NCBI RefSeq assembly: GCF_002021815.1
Contig: NZ_CP019952.1
Span: 3,503,001-3,567,000, forward strand
DNA length: 64,000 bases
DNA from: Pseudomonas parafulva
GTDB lineage: Bacteria > Pseudomonadota > Gammaproteobacteria > Pseudomonadales > Pseudomonadaceae
Reading direction: 5' to 3'
Shown: positions 17,356 through 26,282 of the stretch, in pieces
Layout: the number at the start of each line of letters is the position of its first letter
How positions within the stretch are numbered: the stretch's first letter is position 1
Notes under the pieces: generated by a model
What the model saw: the letters and a program-made list of their open reading frames with translations, nothing else
Told to the model about the DNA's origin: nothing
Database searches by the model: none
Position numbers and translations under genes: made by a program

Positions 17356-19953
17356 ATGTCTTCACGTAAATTCGGCCTGAACCTGGTAGTGGTCCTGGCC
17401 ATCGCGGCGCTGTTCACCGGTTTCTGGGCGCTGATCAATCGCCCGGTATCGGCACCGGCCTGGCCCGAACAGATCTCCGGCTTTTCCTATTCGCCGTTTC
17501 GCCTGGGTGAAAGCCCGCAGAAGGGTCAGTACCCGGACGACAACGAGATGCGTCAGGACCTGGAGCAGATGAGCAAGCTCACCGACAGCATCCGTATCTA
17601 CACCGTCGAAGGCACTCAGGCGCACATACCCAAGCTGGCCGAGGAATTCGGCTTGCGGGTCACGGTGGGCATCTGGATCAGCCCGGACCTGGAGCGCAAC
17701 GAGCGCGAGATCGCCACAGCCATCGAACTGGCTAACACCTCGCGCAGCGTGGTACGGGTGGTGGTCGGCAACGAGGCGTTGTTCCGCGAGGAAGTGACGA
17801 CGGAAAACCTCATCCGGTACCTGGACCGTGTACGCGCGGCTGTGAAAGTGCCGGTGACCACCAGCGAGCAGTGGCACATCTGGAAACAGAACCCGCAGCT
17901 GGCCAAGCACGTGGACCTGATCGCCGCCCACATCCTGCCCTATTGGGAATTCGTGCCCATGAAAGACTCGGTCGAGTTCGTCCTCGACCGTGCCCGCGAG
18001 TTGAAACACCAGTTCCCCCGCAAGCCGCTGCTGCTCTCGGAAGTGGGCTGGCCAAGCAATGGCCGGATGCGCGGCGGTGCCGATGCCACCCAGGCCGACC
18101 AGGCGATTTACCTGCGCACCTTGGTCAATACGCTCAATCGACGTGGCTTCAACTATTTTGTGATCGAAGCTTACGACCAACCCTGGAAAGCCAGTGATGA
18201 AGGCTCGGTCGGGGCCTACTGGGGTGTGTTCAACGCCGAACGCCAGCAGAAATTCAACTTCGAAGGCCCCGTGGTCGCCATTCCCCAATGGCGAGCCCTG
18301 GCAGTGGCCTCGGTGGTGCTGGCGATGATCGCATTGATGGTGCTGTTCATCGATGGCTCGGCCCTGCGTCAGCGTGGACGCACCTTCCTGACCTTCATCA
18401 CCTTCCTGTGCGGGTCGGTGCTGGTGTGGATCGCCTACGACTACAGCCAGCAGTACAGCACCTGGTTCAGCCTTACGGTCGGCGTGCTCCTGGCCCTCGG
18501 CGCACTGGGCGTGTTCATCGTGCTGCTGACCGAGGCTCATGAACTGGCCGAGGCGGTATGGACTCACAAGCGGCGGCGCGAATTCCTGCCGGTGCAAGGC
18601 GACAGTGCCTACCGACCGAAAGTGTCAGTGCATGTGCCGTGCTACAACGAACCGCCGGAAATGGTCAAACAGACCCTCGATGCCCTGGCTGCGCTGGATT
18701 ATCCAGATTACGAAGTGCTGGTCATCGACAACAACACCAAGGACCCGGCGGTGTGGGAGCCGCTCAAGGCCCATTGTGAACAGCTCGGCGAGCGCTTCCG
18801 TTTCTTCCACGTCGCCCCCCTGGCTGGTTTCAAGGGCGGCGCGCTCAACTACCTGCTCCCGCTCACGGCCAAGGATGCTGAAGTGATCGCGGTGATCGAC
18901 TCGGACTACTGTGTAGACCGCAACTGGCTCAAGCACATGGTGCCGCATTTCGCCGATCCGAAGATCGCCGTGGTGCAGTCGCCGCAGGACTACCGCGACC
19001 AGCACGAGAGCGCCTTCAAGAAGCTGTGCTACAGCGAGTACAAGGGCTTCTTCCACATCGGCATGGTCACCCGCAATGACCGCGATGCGATCATCCAGCA
19101 CGGCACCATGACCATGACCCGGCGCAGCGTGCTGGACGAACTGGGCTGGGCCGAGTGGTGCATTTGCGAGGATGCCGAACTGGGCCTGCGGGTGTTCGAG
19201 AAGGGCCTGTCGGCGGCCTACGCCCACAACAGCTATGGCAAGGGCCTGATGCCTGACACCTTCATCGACTTCAAGAAACAGCGCTTCCGCTGGGCCTATG
19301 GCGCCATCCAGATCATCAAGCACCACGCCGCGGCCCTGCTGCGCGGCAAAGGCAGCGAATTGACCCGGGGCCAGCGTTACCACTTCCTGGCCGGCTGGCT
19401 GCCGTGGATTGCCGACGGCATGAACATCTTCTTCACGGTGGGGGCCTTGTTGTGGTCTGCCGCCATGATCATCGTGCCGCACCGGGTGGACCCGCCGCTG
19501 ATGATCTTCGCCATCCCGCCACTGGCGCTGTTCTTCTTCAAGGTCGGCAAGATCGTGTTCCTGTATCGCCGCGCCGTGGGGGTCAACCTCAAGGATGCCT
19601 TGGCGGCTGCGCTGGCCGGGCTGGCGTTGTCGCACACCATCGCCAAGGCCGTGCTGTACGGGTTCTTCACCAGCAGCATGCCGTTCATCCGCACACCGAA
19701 GCATGCCGACAGCCATGGCTTGCTGGTGGCGATTTCCGAAGCGCGGGAGGAACTGTTCATCATGCTGCTGTTGTGGGGCGCTGCAGCCGGAATCTATCTG
19801 GTGCAGGGCTTGCCGAGCTCGGACATGCGCTTCTGGGTCGCCATGCTGTTGGTGCAGTCGCTGCCCTACCTGGCCGCGTTGGTGATGGCGCTTCTATCAT
19901 CACTGCCCAAGCCTGAAGAGAAGGCCGCAGATAAGGCTGCCGAGACACACTAG
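17356..19953 (+). CDS. ndvB: NdvB-like glucan synthase: GH17 domain fused to GT2 glycosyltransferase
   Basis: Membrane enzyme predicted to make periplasmic beta-(1,3)-linked glucans. The P. aeruginosa homologue NdvB (also beside dapE) is linked to biofilm antibiotic tolerance. The 865-aa protein has an N-terminal membrane segment (residues 8-27) and a periplasmic GH17-like domain with acid pair candidates in VVGNEAL and LLLSEVGWPS. Two or three membrane segments near 315-400 follow. The cytosolic GT2 domain carries HVPCYNEPPEM, the DSDYCVD (DxD-like) motif, EDAELGLRVF and QRFRWAYG (QxxRW). Several membrane segments end it. The GH17-GT2 fusion suggests synthesis and trimming or cyclising in one protein. 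Confidence 0.88.
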   Translation: MSSRKFGLNLVVVLAIAALFTGFWALINRPVSAPAWPEQISGFSYSPFRLGESPQKGQYPDDNEMRQDLEQMSKLTDSIRIYTVEGTQAHIPKLAEEFGLRVTVGIWISPDLERNEREIATAIELANTSRSVVRVVVGNEALFREEVTTENLIRYLDRVRAAVKVPVTTSEQWHIWKQNPQLAKHVDLIAAHILPYWEFVPMKDSVEFVLDRARELKHQFPRKPLLLSEVGWPSNGRMRGGADATQADQAIYLRTLVNTLNRRGFNYFVIEAYDQPWKASDEGSVGAYWGVFNAERQQKFNFEGPVVAIPQWRALAVASVVLAMIALMVLFIDGSALRQRGRTFLTFITFLCGSVLVWIAYDYSQQYSTWFSLTVGVLLALGALGVFIVLLTEAHELAEAVWTHKRRREFLPVQGDSAYRPKVSVHVPCYNEPPEMVKQTLDALAALDYPDYEVLVIDNNTKDPAVWEPLKAHCEQLGERFRFFHVAPLAGFKGGALNYLLPLTAKDAEVIAVIDSDYCVDRNWLKHMVPHFADPKIAVVQSPQDYRDQHESAFKKLCYSEYKGFFHIGMVTRNDRDAIIQHGTMTMTRRSVLDELGWAEWCICEDAELGLRVFEKGLSAAYAHNSYGKGLMPDTFIDFKKQRFRWAYGAIQIIKHHAAALLRGKGSELTRGQRYHFLAGWLPWIADGMNIFFTVGALLWSAAMIIVPHRVDPPLMIFAIPPLALFFFKVGKIVFLYRRAVGVNLKDALAAALAGLALSHTIAKAVLYGFFTSSMPFIRTPKHADSHGLLVAISEAREELFIMLLLWGAAAGIYLVQGLPSSDMRFWVAMLLVQSLPYLAALVMALLSSLPKPEEKAADKAAETH

Positions 19954-19974
19954 GCTTCAGGGCGTGCAGGCCGA

Positions 19975-20070
19975 CCTGCCGGCCATCACCGGCAAGCCGG
20001 CTTGCACACAACGTGTTTTGTTCGGATGCGTGCAGGACCGGTGAGGGCCGGCTTGCCGGCGATTGGGCCG
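19975..20070. repeat. REP-like inverted pair between ndvB and dapE
   Basis: Two copies of a CCGGCAAGCCGG core lie in opposite orientation at 19989-20001 and 20048-20060. Each is flanked by a related GC-rich tail (ATCACCGG / CCGGTGAGG). This is the architecture of a Pseudomonas REP pair (BIME-like): each copy folds on itself and the two can pair. It probably ends or stabilises the ndvB transcript. No REP-associated transposase is nearby. Confidence 0.6.
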
Positions 20071-20087
20071 TGAAGCCCAGCATCATT

Positions 20088-20096
20088 TGATATAAG
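20088..20096 (+). promoter_or_regulatory. Extended -10 promoter candidate for dapE
   Basis: TGATATAAG is an extended -10 (TGn-TATAAG) 46 bases before the dapE ATG, in an AT-rich patch just after the REP pair. No good -35 is present, as is allowed for extended -10 promoters. Confidence 0.4.
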
Positions 20097-20142
20097 ATAA
20101 CGCCCCTCAGTTTTCCCGCCTTGCCTTGCCCCGGAGTTCCCC

Positions 20143-21294
20143 ATGACGGCCCCTGCCGAGCTCTCGCCTACCCTTCAACTGGCCTGCGACCTGATCCGTC
20201 GTCCCTCGGTCACCCCCGTCGACGCCGATTGCCAGGCGCAGATGATGCAGCGCCTGGGCGCCGTGGGCTTCGAGCTGGAACCGATGCGCATCGAGGACGT
20301 CGACAATTTCTGGGCCACTCACGGCACCCAGCCAGGCCCGGTGCTGTGCTTTGCCGGTCACACCGATGTAGTGCCCACCGGCCCCGTCCAGCAGTGGCAA
20401 CACGAGCCGTTCCAGGCGTTGATCGATGCCGACGGCATGCTCTGTGGCCGTGGCGCGGCCGACATGAAGGGCAGCCTGGCGTGCATGGTGGTGGCCAGCG
20501 AGCGCTTCGTGCGTGACTACCCCGAGCACCGGGGCCAGGTCGCCTTCCTGATCACCAGTGACGAGGAAGGCCCGGCCCATCACGGCACCAAGGCCGTGGT
20601 CGAACGCCTCAAGGCGCGCAACCAGCGCCTTGACTGGTGCATCGTCGGCGAGCCCTCCAGCACCACCGTGCTGGGCGATGTGGTCAAGAATGGCCGTCGT
20701 GGCTCGCTCGGCGCCACGCTGACTGTGCGCGGCAAGCAGGGCCACGTTGCCTACCCGCACCTGGCGCGCAACCCGATCCACCTGGCCGCGCCAGCGCTGG
20801 CGGAACTGGCTGCCGAACATTGGGACCAGGGGAACGCCTTTTTTCCCCCGACCAGCTTCCAGATTTCCAATCTCAATGCCGGGACCGGCGCAACCAACGT
20901 GGTGCCCGGCGAACTGACAGCGCTGTTCAACTTCCGCTTCTCCACCGAGTCCACCGTAGAGGGCCTGAAGGCTCGGGTCTCGGCCATCCTGGACAAGCAT
21001 GAACTGGATTGGTCGGTGGAGTGGGCGTTGTCCGGCCTGCCGTTCCTGACCGAGCCAGGCGAGCTGCTCGATGCGGTTTCGGCCAGCATCAAGGGCGTCA
21101 CCGGCCGCGAGACCCAACCCTCCACCAGCGGCGGCACCTCCGATGGCCGCTTCATTGCCACCATGGGCACCCAAGTGGTCGAACTTGGCCCGGTCAATGC
21201 CACCATCCACCAGGTCGACGAGCGCATCCTGGCCAGCGACCTGGACCTGCTGACCGAAATCTATTACCAGACCCTGGTACGGTTGCTCGCCTGA
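20143..21294 (+). CDS. dapE: Succinyl-diaminopimelate desuccinylase
   Basis: Di-zinc hydrolase (M20 family) that removes succinate from N-succinyl-LL-DAP, giving LL-DAP for peptidoglycan and lysine. The 383-aa protein has metal ligands His73 (FAGHTDVVP), Asp107 ([10 protein letters not shown]) and Glu141-142 ([11 protein letters not shown]), plus the substrate loop [15 protein letters not shown] precedes the ATG. The TGA stop shares its last base with the rlmA ATG (TGATG), so the two are coupled. Confidence 0.97.
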   Translation: MTAPAELSPTLQLACDLIRRPSVTPVDADCQAQMMQRLGAVGFELEPMRIEDVDNFWATHGTQPGPVLCFAGHTDVVPTGPVQQWQHEPFQALIDADGMLCGRGAADMKGSLACMVVASERFVRDYPEHRGQVAFLITSDEEGPAHHGTKAVVERLKARNQRLDWCIVGEPSSTTVLGDVVKNGRRGSLGATLTVRGKQGHVAYPHLARNPIHLAAPALAELAAEHWDQGNAFFPPTSFQISNLNAGTGATNVVPGELTALFNFRFSTESTVEGLKARVSAILDKHELDWSVEWALSGLPFLTEPGELLDAVSASIKGVTGRETQPSTSGGTSDGRFIATMGTQVVELGPVNATIHQVDERILASDLDLLTEIYYQTLVRLLA

Positions 21295-22106
21295 TGCTGA
21301 CCTGCCCACTCTGCCAGGCTGCCCTGAGCCCGCTCGACAACGGCGTGGTGTGCCCAGCCGGCCACCGCTTTGATCGCGCGCGCCAGGGCTACCTGAACCT
21401 GCTGCCGGTGCAGCACAAGAACAGTCGCGACCCAGGTGACAACCAGGCCATGGTCGAAGCACGCCGTCATTTTCTGGACGCCGGCCATTACGCACCTGTG
21501 GCCGGACGGCTGGCGCAGTTGGCGGCCGAGCGCCAGCCCGGCGCGTGGCTGGACATCGGTTGCGGCGAAGGCTACTACACCGCGCAAGTGGCCCAGGCAC
21601 TGCCTGATGCCAATGGCTACGCCCTGGACATCTCCCGTGAGGCGGTCAAGCGTGCCTGCCGCCGCGCACCGGACGTCACCTGGATGGTAGCCAGCATGGC
21701 GCGCGTGCCGTTGGCCGATGCCAGCTGCCAGTTCGTCGCCAGCGTCTTCAGCCCGCTGGATTGGGCCGAAGCCAGCCGGGTGTTGAGCCCAGGCGGCGGC
21801 CTGATACGCGTAGGCCCTACCAGCGGCCACCTGATGGAGCTGCGCGAAGTACTCTACGACCAGGTACGCCCCTATGCTGACGACAAGCATCTGGCCCTGG
21901 TGCCCCAAGGCATGTACCACGCCCATGGCGAGGTCCTGGAATTTCGCCTGAGCCTGGCCGAACCTCAAGCCCGTGCTGCGTTGCTCGCCATGACCCCGCA
22001 CGGCTGGCGTGCCAGTGCAGAGCGTCGGGCGCAAGTGGTCGAGCAGCCGGAACCGTTCGAGGTCACCGTCTCCATGCGTTTTGACTATTTCGTGCGCCAA
22101 GCATGA
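21294..22106 (+). CDS. rlmA: 23S rRNA (guanine-N1)-methyltransferase RlmA
   Basis: SAM-dependent methyltransferase for G745 (or G748 in the RlmA-II group) of 23S rRNA. The 270-aa product begins with a zinc-binding module (C4, C7, C20, H24: CPLC and VCPAGHRFD), then the SAM motif WLDIGCGEGYYT. I chose the ATG at 21294, which overlaps dapE by one base; the frame extends upstream but only as a dapE shadow. It overlaps the next frame's GTG/ATG region slightly, and the small gene after it may be co-transcribed. Which guanine is modified is not certain from sequence alone. Confidence 0.9.
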   Translation: MLTCPLCQAALSPLDNGVVCPAGHRFDRARQGYLNLLPVQHKNSRDPGDNQAMVEARRHFLDAGHYAPVAGRLAQLAAERQPGAWLDIGCGEGYYTAQVAQALPDANGYALDISREAVKRACRRAPDVTWMVASMARVPLADASCQFVASVFSPLDWAEASRVLSPGGGLIRVGPTSGHLMELREVLYDQVRPYADDKHLALVPQGMYHAHGEVLEFRLSLAEPQARAALLAMTPHGWRASAERRAQVVEQPEPFEVTVSMRFDYFVRQA

Positions 22107-22123
22107 GCACACCCGGAGGTGTT

Positions 22124-22504
22124 ATGCGCCAACCTGATATCGAGATTTACCTCAAGGACGCCGAAGTCGACCACAAGCAGATTGCAGCCTGGCTGACCCA
22201 GGCCATCGGCCCGTGCACCGAATGGAAGCAGAAAGGCCAGACCTACAAGTGCCAGGCCGGTAACATTCCGGTCACTTGGTTACCCAAGGCTGTAGGGAAA
22301 TGGAACAGCCTGTACCTGGAAAGCGACCAGACGCCCTGGGCCGATGACATCGCCTGTGGGCGTGATGCCCACGCGGCCCTGGGTGTGGAAGTACGCTGCG
22401 CACCCGGCGGCTGGGTAGAGGAAGACGGCGAGGAGGATGCTGACCGCTGGGTGCGTATCAGTGCCGACGGCGAAGAGGAAATCACCTGGCGTACATCGCC
22501 CTGA
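22124..22504 (+). CDS. Conserved Pseudomonas protein of unknown function
   Basis: A 126-aa acidic soluble protein with no recognised domain. It starts MRQPDIEIYLKDAEVDH. I chose the ATG at 22124 because GGAGG lies 6 bases before it; an upstream in-frame ATG at 22103 overlaps rlmA. It has a tryptophan-containing central region (GKWNSLYLESDQTPWADDI), a single CGRDAH, and an acidic stretch EEDGEEDADRW. It lies 17 bases after rlmA and is probably in the dapE-rlmA transcript. The function is not known to me. Confidence 0.75.
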   Translation: MRQPDIEIYLKDAEVDHKQIAAWLTQAIGPCTEWKQKGQTYKCQAGNIPVTWLPKAVGKWNSLYLESDQTPWADDIACGRDAHAALGVEVRCAPGGWVEEDGEEDADRWVRISADGEEEITWRTSP

Positions 22505-22512
22505 CGGGCGTC

Positions 22513-22549
22513 CCTGAAGCTGCAAGCACAGCCGGCTTGCAGCTTCAGG
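22513..22549. terminator. Perfect inverted repeat between convergent genes
   Basis: CCTGAAGCTGCAAGC and its exact reverse complement are separated by 7 bases. This 15-bp perfect stem lies between the convergent 126-aa gene and cspD-like gene. There is no long T run on either side, so it may act as a bidirectional mRNA end rather than a classical intrinsic terminator. The GCTGCAAGC/GCTTGCAGC units look like a dispersed Pseudomonas repeat type, from memory. Confidence 0.55.
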
Positions 22550-22564
22550 CTTGAGCCTGGCCGC

Positions 22565-22774
22565 TCAGAGACCCACGACATCCTCGGCCTGCAGGCCTTT
22601 CTGGCCCTGCACGCAGGCATACTCGACCTGTTGGCCCTCGACCAGGCTGCGATGCCCCTCACCCCGGATGGCCCGGTAGTGGACGAAGACATCCGCGCCC
22701 CCTTCCCGTTGAATGAAGCCATAGCCCTTGGCATCGTTGAACCACTTCACGTTCCCAGTCTCACGAGACGACAT
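22565..22774 (-). CDS. Cold-shock-domain protein (CspA/CapB family)
   Basis: A 69-aa single cold-shock-domain RNA chaperone with RNP1 KGYGFIQ and RNP2 VFVHY, starting [16 protein letters not shown] chose the ATG at 22774 because GGAG lies 8 bases upstream; the GTG at 22780 is too close to it. The roughly 240 bases upstream, shared with divergent plsB, leave room for the long 5' leader common in csp mRNAs. It acts in the cytoplasm, melting RNA structure in the cold or in stationary phase. I cannot tell which Pseudomonas csp paralogue it is. Confidence 0.92.
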   Translation of the reverse strand: MSSRETGNVKWFNDAKGYGFIQREGGADVFVHYRAIRGEGHRSLVEGQQVEYACVQGQKGLQAEDVVGL

Positions 22775-23018
22775 CTGCACTACTCCGGATTTTTATTGTG
22801 AAAATCGCCTTGCAGACACGAGACAATCGCCCCGAATCAGCGCCGCGTGCGTAAATCTCCTGCAAGCGGCAGGCCTGAACGGTGCTGGCGCATAAAAAAT
22901 TTGAAGACCGGCGAGGTGCACGGCAAGCTAGGCGCAATACGAACGACTGGCCTGTATGGGCTAACCGCGCAGCGATTGCTGTGCCCAGCACTCTTCACCC
23001 TCAACCAGGGCTCTCTTC

Positions 23019-25505
23019 ATGACCCGTTCCCCCCTGCACCGCTTGGTATTCGGTGTTCTGCGCCGATTGTTGTACCTGTGGGTGCGCTCCGAAACCATCA
23101 ATCAGTCGGCCCTGACCCTCAAGCTCGACCGCAGTCGCCCTGTTTTCTATGCCTTGCCTTCGCCTGCGCTCACGGACCTGGCGGTGCTCGACCACGAATG
23201 CACCAAGGCAGGGCTGCCACGCCCGGTACTGCCAGTGGTCGTCGGCCCCCTGCACGAGGCGGCTGCGTTCTTCTATCTCACCCCTGATCCGGACTGGCTG
23301 GGGCGCCATGACAAAAGCGGCGCCCCGCCTACCCTGGAGCGTCTGGTAGAAGTGCTCGGCCAGCACGCCGAGGAAGATGCGCAGATCATTCCAGTCAGCG
23401 TGTTCTGGGGACAGTCGCCCGACAGCGAGTCGAGCCCGTGGAAGCTGCTGTTCGCCGACAGCTGGGCGGTGACCGGGCGCTTGCGCCGCTTGCTGAGCGT
23501 ACTGATCCTGGGGCGCAAGACCCGGGTGCAGTTCTCCACCCCGATCCACCTGCGCGAACTGGTGCAGCACAACAAGGGCCACGCCCGCACCGTGCGCATG
23601 GCCCAGCGCCTGATGCGCGTGCACTTGCGCAACCTCAAGACAGCGGTCATCGGGCCGGACATCTCCCACCGACGCAACCTGGTCAAAGGCTTGATCCATG
23701 CGCCGTTGGTGCGCCAGGCCATCGCCGAGCACGCCGAGCGCGAGCACGTGCCCCAAGCCAAGGCCGAGGCACAGGCCCGCCACTACGGCAATGAAATCGC
23801 CTCGGACTACACCTACACGGCCATTCGCTTCCTCGAAGTGGTGCTCAGCTGGTTCTGGCACAAGATCTACGACGGCATCAAGGTCAACCACATCGAGCAG
23901 GTGCAGGGCATCGCCCCGGGCCACGAGGTGATCTACGTCCCTTGCCACCGCAGCCACATCGACTACCTGCTGTTGTCGTACCTGCTGTTCAAGAATGGCC
24001 TGACACCCCCGCATGTGGCGGCCGGCATCAACCTGAACATGCCCGTGGTGGGCAACCTGCTGCGCCGCGGTGGCGCCTTCTTCATGCGCCGCTCGTTCAA
24101 GGGCAACCCGCTCTACACCGCCGTGTTCAACGAATACCTGCACACGCTGTACACCAAAGGCTTCCCGGTGGAGTACTTCGTCGAGGGTGGTCGTTCGCGT
24201 ACCGGGCGCATGCTGCAGCCACGCACGGGAATGCTGGCCATCACCCTGCGCAGCTTCCTGCGTTCCTCGCGCACGCCAATCGTGTTCGTGCCTGTCTACA
24301 TCGGGTACGAGCGCGTCCTCGAAGGGCGCACCTACCTGGGTGAGTTGCGCGGGGCGAGCAAGAAGAAAGAATCCATTTTCGATATTTTCAAAGTGCTGGG
24401 TGCGCTCAAGCAACGCTTTGGCCAGGTCTACGTCAACTTCGGCGAACCTATCCGCCTGGCCGACTTTCTCGACCAGCAGCAACCCGGCTGGCGAGACCAG
24501 GACCACGGGCCGCAGTACCGCCCGGCTTGGCTCAGCGAAACCACGACGCGCCTGGGCGATACCGTGGCCAGGCACTTGAACGGCGCAGCGGCCATCAACC
24601 CGGTCAACCTGGTGGCGCTGGCCCTGCTCTCCACCAGCAAGCTGGCCCTGGACGAACGTGCGCTGGTGCGCGTGCTCGACCTGTACCTGGCGTTGATGCG
24701 CCAGGTGCCCTACTCCGCCCATACCACATTGCCCGAAGGCGACGGTCAGGCCCTGATCGAGCATGTGCGCGGGATGGATCTGGTGGCAGAGCAGAAAGAC
24801 GCGCTCGGGCGCATTCTGTACCTGGATGAAAACAACGCGGTACTGATGACCTATTACCGCAACAATGTCCTGCACATCTTTGCCCTGCCGGCCCTGCTGG
24901 CAAGCTTCTTCCTCAGCAGCTCACGCATGAGCCGCGCGTTGCTAGGCCAATATGTCCATGCCTTGTACCCCTACTTGCAGGCAGAGCTGTTCCTGTGCTG
25001 GGAACCTGAGCAGCTCGACGAGGTGATCGACCAATGGCTGGGCGCCTTGGTGGAGCAAGGCTTGCTTCGCCAGGACAATGACATCTTTGTCCGTGCCGCG
25101 CCCAGTTCTCGTCAGTTCGTGCTGCTGACCCTACTGGCGCGCAGCATCACCCAGACCCTGCAGCGCTTCTACATGGCGACTTCGCTGCTGCTCAACAGCG
25201 GCCAAGGTACCCTGAGCGCCGAAGCGCTCGAAGCGCTGTGCGTGACGATGGCCCAGCGCCTTTCTATTTTGCATGGTCTGAACGCACCGGAATTTTTCGA
25301 CAAAAGCCTGTTCCGCCACTTTATCCAGACGCTGATCGACCAAGGTGTGCTGCGCGTCAATGCACACGGCAAACTGAGCTACAGCAACAAGCTAGGCGGT
25401 TTGGCCGAAGGCGTGGCCAAGCGCGTGCTGTCGGCCGAGCTGCGCTTGTCGATCCGCCAGGTTGCCCTGCACCGGGATGACGGCCTGGCAACAGCGACCC
25501 TATGA
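23019..25505 (+). CDS. plsB: Glycerol-3-phosphate 1-O-acyltransferase
   Basis: Inner-membrane enzyme that acylates glycerol-3-phosphate at sn-1, the first step of phospholipid synthesis. The 828-aa protein has all four acyltransferase blocks: the catalytic HRSHID near residue 311, [13 protein letters not shown], the [11 protein letters not shown] glycerophosphate site, and [11 protein letters not shown]. The C-terminal half contains hydrophobic segments ([15 protein letters not shown]). Length is typical of PlsB. cdsA, which uses its product further on, is also in this window. Confidence 0.96.
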   Translation: MTRSPLHRLVFGVLRRLLYLWVRSETINQSALTLKLDRSRPVFYALPSPALTDLAVLDHECTKAGLPRPVLPVVVGPLHEAAAFFYLTPDPDWLGRHDKSGAPPTLERLVEVLGQHAEEDAQIIPVSVFWGQSPDSESSPWKLLFADSWAVTGRLRRLLSVLILGRKTRVQFSTPIHLRELVQHNKGHARTVRMAQRLMRVHLRNLKTAVIGPDISHRRNLVKGLIHAPLVRQAIAEHAEREHVPQAKAEAQARHYGNEIASDYTYTAIRFLEVVLSWFWHKIYDGIKVNHIEQVQGIAPGHEVIYVPCHRSHIDYLLLSYLLFKNGLTPPHVAAGINLNMPVVGNLLRRGGAFFMRRSFKGNPLYTAVFNEYLHTLYTKGFPVEYFVEGGRSRTGRMLQPRTGMLAITLRSFLRSSRTPIVFVPVYIGYERVLEGRTYLGELRGASKKKESIFDIFKVLGALKQRFGQVYVNFGEPIRLADFLDQQQPGWRDQDHGPQYRPAWLSETTTRLGDTVARHLNGAAAINPVNLVALALLSTSKLALDERALVRVLDLYLALMRQVPYSAHTTLPEGDGQALIEHVRGMDLVAEQKDALGRILYLDENNAVLMTYYRNNVLHIFALPALLASFFLSSSRMSRALLGQYVHALYPYLQAELFLCWEPEQLDEVIDQWLGALVEQGLLRQDNDIFVRAAPSSRQFVLLTLLARSITQTLQRFYMATSLLLNSGQGTLSAEALEALCVTMAQRLSILHGLNAPEFFDKSLFRHFIQTLIDQGVLRVNAHGKLSYSNKLGGLAEGVAKRVLSAELRLSIRQVALHRDDGLATATL

Positions 25506-25533
25506 CCCTTTTTCTGATTACAAGGACACTGCC

Positions 25534-26220
25534 ATGACCCGCTCCTCCCTGCGTCTGACCACCCTGTGCGCCGGCCTGCTGCTGTCGGCAAGCGCCTTTG
25601 CCCTGTCGCTTGGCGACCTCAGCCAAAAGGACGCCACCGGTGGCCTGAAAGACGCACTGACCCAAGGCGCGCAACTGGCCGTCAAGCAGCTAAGCACGCC
25701 GGGCGGCTTCAGCAACAACCCGGACGTGCGTATCGAGCTGCCCGGCAACCTGGGCAAGGCGGCCAAGGCCATGAAAATGTTCGGCAAAGGCGAGCAGGTG
25801 GACGCGCTCGAAGCCGGCATGAACAAGGCCGCCGAAGCGGCTGTGCCGCAGGCCCAGGCCATTCTCGTCAACGCCGTGAGAAACATGACCGTGACCGATG
25901 CCAAGGGCATCCTTGGCGGCGGTCAGGATTCGGCGACCCAGTACCTGAACAAAAGCAGCCGTGAGCAGATCCGTGCCAAATTCCTGCCGATCGTCAAGCA
26001 CGCGACCGACCAGGTCGGCGTGGCCCAGCAGTACAACGCCTTTGCCGCACAGGCCAAAGGCCTGGGGCTGATCAAGAACGACGCCAACATCGAAAGCTAC
26101 GTGACGGAAAAGGCCATGGACGGTTTGTTCGAGATGATCGCCAAACAGGAGCAGAGCATTCGGCAGAACCCTGCCCAGGCCGCCACGAGCCTGGCCAAGA
26201 AAGTGTTTGGCGCACTCTGA
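25534..26220 (+). CDS. DUF4197 family secreted protein
   Basis: A 228-aa protein with a clear Sec signal peptide (LTTLCAGLLLSASAFALS, cut after Ala near residue 24), so probably periplasmic. The mature part is helical with DUF4197-type features (repeated Ala-rich helices, GILGGGQDSATQYLNK, and a C-terminal helix ending KKVFGAL). The family has no established function. I chose the ATG at 25534 because AAGGAC precedes it; the frame upstream overlaps plsB. It follows plsB by 28 bases. Confidence 0.85.
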   Translation: MTRSSLRLTTLCAGLLLSASAFALSLGDLSQKDATGGLKDALTQGAQLAVKQLSTPGGFSNNPDVRIELPGNLGKAAKAMKMFGKGEQVDALEAGMNKAAEAAVPQAQAILVNAVRNMTVTDAKGILGGGQDSATQYLNKSSREQIRAKFLPIVKHATDQVGVAQQYNAFAAQAKGLGLIKNDANIESYVTEKAMDGLFEMIAKQEQSIRQNPAQAATSLAKKVFGAL

Positions 26221-26282
26221 TCGCACCCTGCGAGGGGCTCCTTCGTGAAGTGCGCCCCTTTTACATCGAAGCAACAAAGCCG

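Noticed and set aside
20107..21600. 497-aa frame antisense to dapE and rlmA
   Set aside because: Shadow frame of dapE/rlmA without any motif or start signal.
23001..24875. 624-aa open frame antisense to plsB
   Set aside because: Antisense to a gene with four conserved catalytic blocks; composition is that of a shadow frame.
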